Source of the DNA: Methanoregula sp.
GTDB taxonomy: Archaea > Halobacteriota > Methanomicrobia > Methanomicrobiales > Methanospirillaceae
Length of the DNA stretch: 37,913 nt
Assembly (NCBI GenBank): GCA_022710385.1
Contig: JAKLGZ010000007.1
Coordinates: 1 to 37,913 of the forward strand
Direction of reading: 5' to 3'
The notes under the pieces are model-generated. The model had not been told where the DNA came from. It searched no databases and saw only the letters and a program-made list of their open reading frames with translations. Made by a program: the position numbers and the translations under genes. Positions 23,328 through 31,966 of the stretch are shown here, piece after piece (within the stretch, counting starts at the first letter, position 1; the number at the start of each line of letters is the position of its first letter).

Positions 23328-24157
23328 CCTGGGTGAAAAAGAAGATCCTGGTAGCCGTGAAGGCCTACCCGGAGAAGAGCAAGAAACATGGGACCACGGT
23401 ATGCACTGCCGGGATTACCGATGATGGTGACTGGATCCGATTGTATCCCATGCCCTACTCGTCATTTCTCGGCACCAATAAGATCCATCGCTATGACTGG
23501 ATTGAAGTGGAGTGTAAAAAAGTTACAGATGAAAAATTAAACAGGAAGGAAAGTTACAGGGTTCGCGACGGTTCCGTGAGAATCATCGATCGATCGCTTT
23601 CAAAAGGAAAAATCCAGGGGAAAGTACCGTGGGCAGAGAGGAATGCGAGAATCCTGCCGAAACTTGACCCTTCACTTGAATACCTTGAAGAAAAATATCG
23701 TGAAGACAAAACATCTCTTGGTCTCATCAAACCCGTTGATGTGATGGATTTTTTCACCCGGGAGGAGCTCCTCCAACCACCGGAACCGAAGGAATTCCAA
23801 CGATCTCTCGATAACCAGATCATTCCCATTGTCGATACTATCCCTCACATCTTCGCCTATAAATTCACATGTTCCGGATGTCGCGAGGGGAAAACACATG
23901 ATATCATGTGTGAAGATTGGGAGTTGTTCGAATCCTACCGCTCATGGTGGAAGAACTATCCCGATGTAAAACTCCTGTGGATGAAGCTTCATGAGAAATT
24001 CTTCGATTTCATGAAGAAGAGCGATTTATACTTCTATATGGGTATGTACTCGCAAATGCCGACCTGGCTCATAATCGGGTTGTATTATCCTCCGAAGGAA
24101 ACGGTCATTCCTTTAGAAAAACCTGTCACCCTTCATAAGTGGTTAGGACAAGGTTGA
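23324..24157 (+). CDS. Unknown protein with Zn-knuckle, partner of the DUF488 fusion
   Basis: A 277-residue protein of no family I can name with certainty. The first 80 residues form a beta-rich domain (KILVAVKAYPEKSKKHG, then DWIRLYPMPYSSF) that recalls small RNA- or base-binding folds. C183-x2-C186-x5-H192-x3-C196 (FTCSGCREGKTHDIMCEDWE) looks like a zinc knuckle. The last third is aromatic-rich and probably helical. It begins at ATG 23324 inside the stop of the DUF488 gene, so the two are translated together and probably form one complex. The pair stands alone between copies 1 and 2 of the 326-base repeat. Confidence 0.75.
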   Translation: MTWVKKKILVAVKAYPEKSKKHGTTVCTAGITDDGDWIRLYPMPYSSFLGTNKIHRYDWIEVECKKVTDEKLNRKESYRVRDGSVRIIDRSLSKGKIQGKVPWAERNARILPKLDPSLEYLEEKYREDKTSLGLIKPVDVMDFFTREELLQPPEPKEFQRSLDNQIIPIVDTIPHIFAYKFTCSGCREGKTHDIMCEDWELFESYRSWWKNYPDVKLLWMKLHEKFFDFMKKSDLYFYMGMYSQMPTWLIIGLYYPPKETVIPLEKPVTLHKWLGQG

Positions 24158-24190
24158 CCCCTTTTCACCCTTCCTATTTCATCACTGGTT

Positions 24191-24516
24191 TGTAAGCCGG
24201 TGCACCAGCCATCAACGTTGGCGTGAGAAGAGGGGTATTGGTGTGTTGGATAACGGTGAGGGAAGCATCCGATTCGATTATCCCTGTTCAGGGTACTGCA
24301 TGACCGGCGGGTTCCGGATGATCCCGGCCAGCCCTTCCACGACAAGGGTGGTCCGGACGACGAAGGTGGTGAGCAATCTTTGTAAAAACGGTGGAGCGCC
24401 CCTCATCCGCGCCATTGCGGCCATTCTCGTCAGGAATTCCCGATTCATTGGTGCAGGAGTAAGATTTGCGTGATTGGATATCAATTTGAAGGAACCGGGA
24501 GGTTAGGGGAATGAAA
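24191..24516 (+). repeat. 326-base island repeat, copy 2
   Basis: Same length and orientation as copy 1 (21857-22182) with scattered substitutions, densest in the part around 24240-24275. It ends in AGGTTAGGGGAATGAAA. It separates the DUF488 cassette from the AT-rich ATPase-nuclease cassette. Confidence 0.85.
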
Positions 24517-24850
24517 AAAAGAGGAGGTCCATTCCACGGACCGAAGGGGGAGTCATCCTTCTCACTGCCTCTCCCTTGAGAGAAGAGGAGCCCGGCCCAG
24601 TGGGTGCGAGAGAGGGGATACTTGTCTATCCCACGGCGTGACGCAAGGGTGGGGGGAGTGGATATGAGTATCGCTGTGCATTTGGAGATCGTCCTATTCA
24701 AGGAAATCAGACCGATATGAGATGAGATAACTCTCTTTTATTCTATAGGTGGTGGATCCGAATTGCGATATGAGGCCTATTCATATGAAATAAAATAAAT
24801 TGTGGGCACAAATTTTAATCAAGTCCCTATTATCTATTTTAATAGAGGAA
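24517..24850. other. Intergenic stretch between repeat copy 2 and the ATPase gene
   Basis: No gene is supported. The first 150 bases are GC-rich with a small hairpin (GGTCC/GGACC, about 24527-24542). Composition turns AT-rich near 24720, where TTTTATTCTATAGG and CATATGAAATAAAATAAAT could provide the promoter of the ATPase gene. Confidence 0.4.
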
Positions 24851-26857
24851 ATGATGTCCGATAAAACCGTTCCAGATAATACTTTTATATATTCCTTATT
24901 AGACTCCTACATTAATGAGGCAAAAAAAGCCCCCAAACTCTTCAGAGATTTAGCAAAAGTAGAGCAATATATTGCTGAAAGTTATAAATCACGATCTTTT
25001 ATTGAAATTATCCAAAATGCTGATGATGCCGGCGCCTCAGAAATATTAGTTACTGAATACGAAGATGGATTATTAATAGCAAATAACGGGAAGCCATTCT
25101 CAGTTGATGATGTCGAAGCAATATGTCGAAGCGGATCTTCACAAAAAATTCGAGGAAAAACTATCGGTTATCGAGGAATTGGATTTAAATCGACTGCAAA
25201 TTTAGCAAAGTCGATATCAATCATAAGTGGCGACTTTCATTTTAATTTCAATAAAGAGAAAACGATCAAAAAATTAGCTGAGATAGGTATTGATGATGTC
25301 CCATTAATTCGAATTCCCCATATTATCTCTAACGATGATTATTTTAATATTAAAAAGAAGATCAGCCCCTATTTAAACAATTTTTCAACTTTTTTTCTAT
25401 TTACTGGTATTGATAATCGAGTCGTTACAGAGGAATTTGCAGATTTTGATTCTTCTTCACTGTTGTTTTTACGTAATATTGTTGAATTAACAATTTCTTT
25501 AGGAAATACTAAGCGTAAAATAATAATCGATAAGAAAAAGGAGAACTCATTTTTTTCATATAAAATTCAGGAAAATGATGAATCTAAACAGTGGCTTGTT
25601 ATTAATTCTGAACCAACAAAAATCGATACTATCGCCTTTAAATTAATGAATGATACAATTCTCCCTGCATCGATATCAGAATCTGTTATTCATGCCTTTA
25701 CTCCCACGAATGAATTTTCTGGAGCTTTTTTTAAAATAAATGGAGATTTTAGCACAGATCCTTCTAGAAAAACAATCGATTGTGATGAGATGAGTAATTC
25801 GTCATATACAAACGCAATTGATCTTTTAGGGTCAACATTGATAAAATGCCTCGAGGGGGATATTCAAATAAAAGGCATATTTTCTCCATTTGTCAATATA
25901 AAAGGAGTGGAAAATTCAAAATTTAAACGTTATTTCAAAAAGAGACTCAATAAATTATTTAATGAGAGAAAAATTCAATATAACAACCAAATTATTCAAA
26001 TTTCGAATTTTAGATTAAAACCAGAATGGCTTAATATTGATGATTATAACCAGGTTTGCCATTCTGGAATAGTTCCTCTTTCGCAAAAAACTATGGTTGA
26101 CTATCCAGAAATTACACAACTGTTCAAGGACTTTGATGTACAAGTATTATCACTAAATGATCTAATTGAACGATTAAACATCTCAGATTTGAAAAATACT
26201 GGATTGGCACAAATTTTTGCACGAATTATCAAACAATATTCGTTTGATTGGTCCGAAGATAAAATATCATCTGTCCAATCGCTACAATTATTCCCTGTAG
26301 ACACCCAGAGAAAAAGGATTACAGAATTATCCGATTATAATGATATAGACTCAGATTTTAGGGATTTTGTGTTAAAACTTGTAGATAAAAAAGATTTAGA
26401 CCAATTTTTATTCAAATTTAATAAATCTGGTCTAACAACACCCCCTCCTCATGATGGGACATCAAAACCCCCACGGAGAGCAATTATTAAATGGAAAAGA
26501 GCAGAAAAGAATGTTGAAGAATTCTTAAAATTATTTCCAACTATAATTTCAGTAAACGATGTCAGTCGAGTGAATATTGGTTATGATCTAGAAGTAATAT
26601 TTTCCAATTCTGATAAAATATATGTCGAAGTAAAATCATTAAAAAATTTTAATGAGCCATTTGGAATTACAAATAATGAATATGCTGAAGCTCATCGACG
26701 AGGTGATAGATATTATTTAGCTTTAATCGTGATGGAGCCAGAAATATTAATAAAATTTATTCAAAATCCTCTAAATATACTCCAATTTGATAGAATTTGT
26801 GAAAGATGGTCATGGAGATGTGAGGATTATAAAGATTATTTAACAGATAAAATATAA
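24851..26857 (+). CDS. Sacsin/HSP90-type ATPase fused to a DUF3883 nuclease domain
   Basis: A 668-residue AT-rich gene. The N-terminal GHKL ATPase shows E52 with QNADDAGA (55-62), NNGKPFS (78-84) and the lid motif GYRGIGFKS (107-115), as in sacsin-type proteins. The C-terminal domain (about 560-668) is DUF3883, a PD-(D/E)XK-like fold: GYDLEVIF supplies the Asp, and YVEVKS the ExK. The middle is unassigned. ATPase-DUF3883 proteins recur in defence islands and are thought to cut or sense invading DNA. ATG 24851/24854 follow GAGGAA; an upstream TTG frame is rejected. The downstream gene starts 25 bases later and is probably its partner. Confidence 0.85.
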   Translation: MMSDKTVPDNTFIYSLLDSYINEAKKAPKLFRDLAKVEQYIAESYKSRSFIEIIQNADDAGASEILVTEYEDGLLIANNGKPFSVDDVEAICRSGSSQKIRGKTIGYRGIGFKSTANLAKSISIISGDFHFNFNKEKTIKKLAEIGIDDVPLIRIPHIISNDDYFNIKKKISPYLNNFSTFFLFTGIDNRVVTEEFADFDSSSLLFLRNIVELTISLGNTKRKIIIDKKKENSFFSYKIQENDESKQWLVINSEPTKIDTIAFKLMNDTILPASISESVIHAFTPTNEFSGAFFKINGDFSTDPSRKTIDCDEMSNSSYTNAIDLLGSTLIKCLEGDIQIKGIFSPFVNIKGVENSKFKRYFKKRLNKLFNERKIQYNNQIIQISNFRLKPEWLNIDDYNQVCHSGIVPLSQKTMVDYPEITQLFKDFDVQVLSLNDLIERLNISDLKNTGLAQIFARIIKQYSFDWSEDKISSVQSLQLFPVDTQRKRITELSDYNDIDSDFRDFVLKLVDKKDLDQFLFKFNKSGLTTPPPHDGTSKPPRRAIIKWKRAEKNVEEFLKLFPTIISVNDVSRVNIGYDLEVIFSNSDKIYVEVKSLKNFNEPFGITNNEYAEAHRRGDRYYLALIVMEPEILIKFIQNPLNILQFDRICERWSWRCEDYKDYLTDKI

Positions 26858-26882
26858 ACCGGTATTTGTAATAATCATAATT

Positions 26883-27965
26883 ATGGCAGTTACTCTAATT
26901 TTCTACGAAAAACCAAAAACAGCCTCTAAACAAAGGGCAATTGAATTGGTATCCGACATACCTTATTTTTATAAAGATGGTAAATATATAATAAAATCCG
27001 AATATCTTACACCGCAATTTAAAAAGGCAGTATTATTAGCGGGTAATTGGAAAACAACTGAACTTATAATAAATGAGAAAGAGATAGATATCAAAGAATT
27101 TCAACGAATAGCCAGTTGTTTTAACGGTAGATTTTGTAACGGTATTTGTCATCTTTTTTTTGGAAGAATTTATAACGAGATTTCACATGCAATCAAGTGG
27201 GGAGGTGATTTGGATTACATAATGGATAGTATAAAAAATTGTCCATTTATTGTACACATTGAAAACGATAAATACAGATTTGACCGAGAAGTGTTCAATC
27301 AATATTTCTCTGATGCCAGTGATCTTTTACAATTTTGCGATTATTTCAATGAAGAGTCGACATTGGAAAAATTTAATGAAATTCCTGAACATTTCAAAAT
27401 TTCACCCCACGCCATCAATGATGATTATTTTGGTGATGCTGATGATTATGAGGAGGACTCCGATGACGATGAATCTAATAAAATTAAAAATCATGACACC
27501 AGTAATTTGGCAATTGACTATTGTATAAACAATTCAATAATATTTGCATGTACAACAAAAAAGAGCCAAGATAATATTATTTTTAAAATAAAACCCCTGT
27601 CATTTGAGCCGGTCGAATTATCTCAAATTGATAATCAAGATAAGATAGAAGATTTCGAAGAAAACGGATTTTTGTATTTATTGAAGTGTGAAATTATTAA
27701 CCTTTCCAAATCCGAGATTAGTTTCTATGATATTAAACGTACTTTAGTAATGGCCGACGAGGATGATTATATCTATACCATTTATTATGACTATCAATTA
27801 TATAATCACACAAAATTTAGTGAAAAAACCGGGTTAAATAAAACAGAAGAAACACATTTCCGGCCAAAAATGAAAAAAACTGTTATATTACCCGTCTTTC
27901 TACCAGATGACGAGAATCAGAAATATTACCTTGCTGTGATGGATGGGAAGATTAAGGAAGTATAA
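26883..27965 (+). CDS. Unknown protein, partner of the ATPase-DUF3883 protein
   Basis: A 360-residue AT-rich gene of unknown family. Residues 1-190 are mixed alpha/beta (VTLIFYEKPKTASKQRAIEL near the start). A highly acidic linker, rich in Asp/Glu (about 179-200), follows. The last 150 residues look like a beta-sandwich (FLYLLKCEIINLSKSEIS, then YTIYYDYQLYNH) similar to DUF4352-like immunoglobulin folds, but lack a lipobox or signal. Composition matches the upstream gene, 25 bases away, so both probably came together. A role as specificity or sensor subunit is inference. Confidence 0.7.
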   Translation: MAVTLIFYEKPKTASKQRAIELVSDIPYFYKDGKYIIKSEYLTPQFKKAVLLAGNWKTTELIINEKEIDIKEFQRIASCFNGRFCNGICHLFFGRIYNEISHAIKWGGDLDYIMDSIKNCPFIVHIENDKYRFDREVFNQYFSDASDLLQFCDYFNEESTLEKFNEIPEHFKISPHAINDDYFGDADDYEEDSDDDESNKIKNHDTSNLAIDYCINNSIIFACTTKKSQDNIIFKIKPLSFEPVELSQIDNQDKIEDFEENGFLYLLKCEIINLSKSEISFYDIKRTLVMADEDDYIYTIYYDYQLYNHTKFSEKTGLNKTEETHFRPKMKKTVILPVFLPDDENQKYYLAVMDGKIKEV

Positions 27966-28229
27966 ATATTCATATTTTGATCATACTCAACAGCAACATA
28001 AGAATGAAATGTATCGTCTATTTTTTAAAGGCTCTTACCTGTCCCAGCTCCTCCGACAGACAGTATTCACCCAAGAACAGAATTAGGTCATATACACGGA
28101 GATGAAGCGATACAAACCACGAACAACAAGGTGGCGTCTGGTAGCCACCACCAAGCCTTCCCTCGATATGCTCCACGAAGGCTGTCGCGGGGCAATCATA
28201 CATTCGACATAAAGGTAAAAAGGACGAAC
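27966..28229. other. Intergenic stretch with mixed composition
   Basis: No gene is supported. Composition changes from AT-rich to balanced near 28030. A small hairpin (GGTGGC/GCCACC, 28130-28149) is present. The minus strand has a 61-codon frame (28018-28203) with no family resemblance. This is the right edge of the ATPase cassette and probably residual host sequence. Confidence 0.35.
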
Positions 28230-28259
28230 GGAAACCAGGAGCTCCTTACTCCGGTTTCC
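28230..28259 (-). terminator. Terminator of the small minus-strand gene
   Basis: GGAAACC (28230-28236) and GGTTTCC (28253-28259) pair, and the minus strand continues with a CCTTTTTACCTTT run. It sits at the end of the gene at 28246-28440. Confidence 0.5.
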
Positions 28260-28440
28260 CAACTCCTAACCCCTTCATCAGGCCATACTCAATCTCGTAG
28301 AACCCTCCACCCCGATCCTCGAAGGTCAGGTAATAGTGACTGAGTTGTTGCCCTTCAGCATTCTCGATTTGCTTGAGCAGTCTCGCTTGGTTACTGGCAT
28401 CGTGTCCAGCCAGGACCCACCGCTTGATCTCCTCGTCCAT
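28246..28440 (-). CDS. Small protein of the EIEYGLxKG family
   Basis: A 64-residue protein (DEEIKRWVLAGHDASNQARL near the start; GGFYEIEYGLMKG near the end) followed by a terminator. It is more complete than the related fragment at 22243-22380 on the opposite strand, so one small family occurs twice in the island. I do not recognise a described family. It is balanced in base composition, unlike the AT-rich membrane gene upstream, so it may be a remnant of the original locus. Confidence 0.45.
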   Translation of the reverse strand: MDEEIKRWVLAGHDASNQARLLKQIENAEGQQLSHYYLTFEDRGGGFYEIEYGLMKGLGVGKPE

Positions 28441-28446
28441 CTTTCA

Positions 28447-28511
28447 GGACCGGGCAGGGACCGACACCAGCGGGACGGTGACTGAGTCCTCCTTCGGATA
28501 GAAGAAGGCAA
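28447..28511 (-). pseudogene. C-terminal fragment of an unknown gene
   Basis: Directly after the stop of the AT-rich membrane gene the minus strand reads (in another frame) VIAFFYPKEDSVTVPLVSVP and stops. This is protein-like and of the same base composition as the following small gene. It looks like the 3' end of an older gene cut off by insertion of the AT-rich cassette. Confidence 0.35.
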
Positions 28512-29441
28512 TCACTGCTCCGTTTCATTCTTAGCATCGATCTGCTGATTGTCAGACGAACTTTGAGGTTTCATTAGCATCATTGTCAGATGTGTAAAAA
28601 TCAAAGATAAGATTAATATTAGTCCTGCATTGAAGGGAATTAAAAAAATATTAGTGTTATAATTAAAAATATCAAAAACACCTCCAATAAATGGCAATAT
28701 TAGTATAATAAGAATTAAACTAAATGAAAATTTAAAAAGAGAGGATAACAAAGGACGAATTTTATTATAAATAATAGAACTTAAGAAATATCCCAAAACT
28801 ATTGGTATATATGCAAGCGATAGCAGTAAAAATAAAATTCCACTTCCGGTGAAAAAGGGGATATTCTGTTGAAATTGAATTACGGGGTCAAACCATGTGA
28901 TAATTAGAAGTAAAATTCCTACCGATCCCCAACCAAGAAAAATTTTTGTCCCAAAAGACGTAATATCTTCTCTTTGCCCTTTAAGGACATTTCGTATTAA
29001 TAAAATCAATCCCCAAAACATAAAATCAAACGACATTACAAACAGATATGAAGCTAAAAAATCTTCATGTAATGTGAATACCGTCATTATTTCTTCACCG
29101 GTAATGATACCAAAAATCAATGCGGCTGAAACAAAACCAAAAAAAGCTAATAATAATGCTAAAGGGATATATTTTTCAACACAATCTGGATTTTTTAGGT
29201 CACACTTAAACAATTCTGTTTTCTGAAAAAGAAGAAAAATTGAAGCAAATGCAAAACCTGCAAGAACTGCACTGATATTGGCAAAGATGCGTCCTGCTTC
29301 AATGGCATTAAAATATGGTCTATTTTGAGACGTTAAATTTGTAGATTCTTCATTTCCATCAAGAACATTCGCACCTTCGTTAATTCCAATAATTAGAAGT
29401 GAAAGTAGTATTATCAATGCTAGGAGTTTAAAGTGACCCAT
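28512..29441 (-). CDS. Multi-spanning membrane protein of unknown family
   Basis: A 309-residue integral membrane protein with about eight transmembrane helices (FKLLALIILLSLLIIGIN first, then IFANISAVLAGFAFASIFLL). A short extracytoplasmic or loop segment with Asn/Ser/Thr follows the first helix. The C-terminal tail is Gln/Ser-rich and polar. It is AT-rich and convergent with the ATPase-nuclease pair. It could be the membrane effector of a defence system, or an unrelated cargo; no functional motif is visible. Confidence 0.72.
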   Translation of the reverse strand: MGHFKLLALIILLSLLIIGINEGANVLDGNEESTNLTSQNRPYFNAIEAGRIFANISAVLAGFAFASIFLLFQKTELFKCDLKNPDCVEKYIPLALLLAFFGFVSAALIFGIITGEEIMTVFTLHEDFLASYLFVMSFDFMFWGLILLIRNVLKGQREDITSFGTKIFLGWGSVGILLLIITWFDPVIQFQQNIPFFTGSGILFLLLSLAYIPIVLGYFLSSIIYNKIRPLLSSLFKFSFSLILIILILPFIGGVFDIFNYNTNIFLIPFNAGLILILSLIFTHLTMMLMKPQSSSDNQQIDAKNETEQ

Positions 29442-29857
29442 AAATTTTAATTATCAACATAGGGAATAAAAAAATATTTTTAATTGTTATAGATTTGTAT
29501 TTTACCGACTGTCGGCAGTATGGCAGTGGTTGAATGAATCTACGGATTGATCCAGAACGAGCCAAGAGTGAAATAATTTCTTTTTTGAATTGTTTATGTC
29601 CTCTACTCAGAGGAGAGGTAACTCCATTGGATAACAGCCATTTTGTTTTAAAATATTAATGGGAGTAAAAATTTAATCACAACGGCAATACTGATTGTGA
29701 TGCTTATCCCAGATATTTCGATTTTCATATGAAAATAGTATAATTATAATATTATAAATTATTATTGAATGTTCTAATCACAACATCAAATAAGCATCAA
29801 CTGCCGCGTTTTGACAGGTGATCCTGAGTTGTGGGATCTGCCGACAACTTGACAGAG
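29442..29857. other. AT-rich intergenic stretch
   Basis: About 400 AT-rich bases between the membrane gene and the truncated repeat copy 3. No protein-coding or RNA gene is supported. The region left of the repeat junction (29450-29500) should hold the promoter of the membrane gene read on the minus strand. Confidence 0.4.
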
Positions 29858-30040
29858 CCCCTTCCACGATGAGGGTGGTCCGGACGACGAAGGTGGTGAG
29901 CACTCGTTGTAAAAACGGTGGAGCGCCCCTCATCCGCGCCATTGCGGCCAGTCTCGTCAGGAATTCCCGATTCATTGGTGCAGGAGTAAGATTTGCGTGA
30001 TTGGATATGAATTTGACGGAACCAGGAGGTTAGGGGAATG
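29858..30040 (+). repeat. 326-base island repeat, copy 3 (truncated)
   Basis: The right 183 bases of the repeat, beginning in CCCTTCCACGATGAGGG and ending AGGTTAGGGGAATG, same orientation as copies 1 and 2. The first 143 bases are replaced by AT-rich sequence. It precedes the endonuclease cassette by about 60 bases. Confidence 0.85.
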
Positions 30041-30102
30041 GAGCGGAATATGATTTCCTATCTTCCTAAACAAATATATCCCATCTAAATAATGATGCTA
30101 TT

Positions 30103-31332
30103 ATGGATAAGACGCTGTTAACGGAGAATATTATAGATCATTTGAAAAAAGCTCAGTTTAATAGCGAAAATCCATCTGATTTCGAAAGGGCAATCTCTGA
30201 TGCATTTCATTTTCTTGGATTTGAATCACAGCTTATTGGTGGGAGTGGAGACACGGATGTAATTTTAAACGCCAATATAGGAAAATTATCCTACAAAATC
30301 ACTGTTGATGGAAAGACAAGTAAGTCCGGAAAAATTAGCGATCGACAAATTGACTGGTTTTCTTTGAGAGATCATAAAAATAAAAATAAGGCAGATGCGA
30401 TCATAGTCGTTGGTCATGAATTTGCAGGGGGGAATCTCGAAACAAGGGCAAATGAAAATAACGTTGGACTTTTACAAGCTGAAAATCTTGTTCGTCTAAT
30501 TGATTCTCATGCAAAAAATCCGTTCTCATTAACGGAATTACGTGAGCTATTGATACAACGGGGTGACCTTTCTTCCGAAATAGATGATCTGATTCAACGA
30601 CATTCAGTGAGATGGGAATTCATTGGGCATATTCAAACACTTATCAATGAAATGCAAACAATTCAAGACGGGAAACTTGGATATTTCACCCTTCAAAGCC
30701 TCGTCGCAAGGGAAAAAATTGAAACCACAGAGATTGAGCCAGAGGAGATCGAATCAATAATTAATCTGTTACAATTGCCTTTCATTAATGCAATAGCTTT
30801 GTACTCTAAAGATCAATATATCCTTACGATAGGGACAGAAGATCTGTCCAATATATTCTATCAAATTGCAAAAACGATAAAAGGAAAACAAATTGACGCA
30901 CCAACAGAAGAAAAACATTTAAAAAACCTCACACAATCCGAATCCGTTAGAAAATTAGGATCGAAATACTATCAATGGGAAATCAGAAAATCATCGGTTG
31001 TTGCCTGGGCTAGACGAGAGCAACCATATATCCATCATTGCCCTGTTGAACATTTTAGAACGATAATTAGTACAATTCTATCCATTCTGTCTACTAACAA
31101 CGTTATTAGCGTTGAAGCCGTAAGCGAAGAACTTCATGGAAAAGACATAGGATTTGAAAGACTGTACAAGGGCAAACCGGAGGAATATAAAATTTTCATG
31201 GCCCTGGGAATTCTTGAAGTGGAAAATTTAATCAAATGGACTGGTGCAAAAAGACCAATTGAATATAGTCTTGCCGTCCCGATAGAAAAAATTCGGGAGT
31301 GGTGTGATTTAAAGATTAAAAAAATCGATTAA
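30103..31332 (+). CDS. Restriction-endonuclease-fold protein
   Basis: A 409-residue AT-rich gene. Residues 20-110 form a PD-(D/E)XK nuclease: E28 (DFERAISDAFHFLGFES), GGSGDTDVIL with D50/D52 and the strand KITVDGK (D69, K71). The remaining 300 residues, helix-rich, have no clear match and may recognise the target or a partner. A TATA-like AAATATATCC about 30 bases before the ATG suggests a short leader. The next gene follows after 19 bases with its own GAGGAAGAGAG site, so this looks like a two-gene defence cassette. Confidence 0.78.
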   Translation: MDKTLLTENIIDHLKKAQFNSENPSDFERAISDAFHFLGFESQLIGGSGDTDVILNANIGKLSYKITVDGKTSKSGKISDRQIDWFSLRDHKNKNKADAIIVVGHEFAGGNLETRANENNVGLLQAENLVRLIDSHAKNPFSLTELRELLIQRGDLSSEIDDLIQRHSVRWEFIGHIQTLINEMQTIQDGKLGYFTLQSLVAREKIETTEIEPEEIESIINLLQLPFINAIALYSKDQYILTIGTEDLSNIFYQIAKTIKGKQIDAPTEEKHLKNLTQSESVRKLGSKYYQWEIRKSSVVAWARREQPYIHHCPVEHFRTIISTILSILSTNNVISVEAVSEELHGKDIGFERLYKGKPEEYKIFMALGILEVENLIKWTGAKRPIEYSLAVPIEKIREWCDLKIKKID

Positions 31333-31351
31333 TAGATATTGAGGAAGAGAG

Positions 31352-31966
31352 ATGGATGAAGATATTTTCGAGGTATTCCTACAAAAAAATGGATTTCTTC
31401 TTGAGATTATCGGTATTTTTGCGGCAATATCAGTGCTTTTTTCGTCAAATATTTTAGATACTAATCAATATTTACAAGTCGTGAGTCTGGCGAGTCTCCT
31501 TGTTATATTGCTTTTATCAAGCATCGTAATATTAAATTTATTCAAATCTCTCCCCAAAATAGATTCAAAGATTATAGAGGGGAGTAAAACACAATTTCAA
31601 CACTTAAAGGATAGTTCTAAAATAGTTTCCTTTATGATTTTTGGTATTGCCTTGTTTTTAATAAATACGGGTATTCTTATCTATATTCTTACAACGCCTT
31701 CCATGAATGAATTTTTTTGGATTATTTTGAGTATGATAATTGCCGCCGTTTATATCATTGGATTTGTTTATCTCCCTATTCATGAGAGTTTATGTTCAAA
31801 TACGCTGAAAGGAAAAATTATTGCATCTTTGATCTATTTAGTTTTCATAATTCTCGTTATAGATTACCTGATTCATTATTTAACAAACAATCTGACCCCA
31901 TCAGTATTAATTGTAGGACTAATTTCAATCTATGGCATTTATGATGCATGGAAGGTTCGAAAATAA
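31352..31966 (+). CDS. Membrane protein, partner of the endonuclease-fold protein
   Basis: A 204-residue AT-rich membrane protein with about five to six hydrophobic segments (LEIIGIFAAISVLFSSNIL first; a pair near 35-65; a hairpin near 93-145; a pair near 160-195). A polar loop around residues 65-90 carries many Lys/Ser/Gln residues and probably faces the cytoplasm. It starts 19 bases after the nuclease gene. Nuclease plus membrane protein could place recognition at the membrane or couple nuclease activation to a pore; this is inference. Confidence 0.7.
   Translation: MDEDIFEVFLQKNGFLLEIIGIFAAISVLFSSNILDTNQYLQVVSLASLLVILLLSSIVILNLFKSLPKIDSKIIEGSKTQFQHLKDSSKIVSFMIFGIALFLINTGILIYILTTPSMNEFFWIILSMIIAAVYIIGFVYLPIHESLCSNTLKGKIIASLIYLVFIILVIDYLIHYLTNNLTPSVLIVGLISIYGIYDAWKVRK

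Noticed and set aside
24800-24850. TTG at 24800 as start of the ATPase gene
   Set aside because: The added 17 residues have no ribosome binding site, while ATG 24851/24854 follow GAGGAA.
21857-30040. The 326-base repeats as an insertion sequence or CRISPR
   Set aside because: There is no transposase, no matching terminal inverted repeats and no target duplication that I can see, and three widely spaced copies are far too long and irregular for CRISPR.
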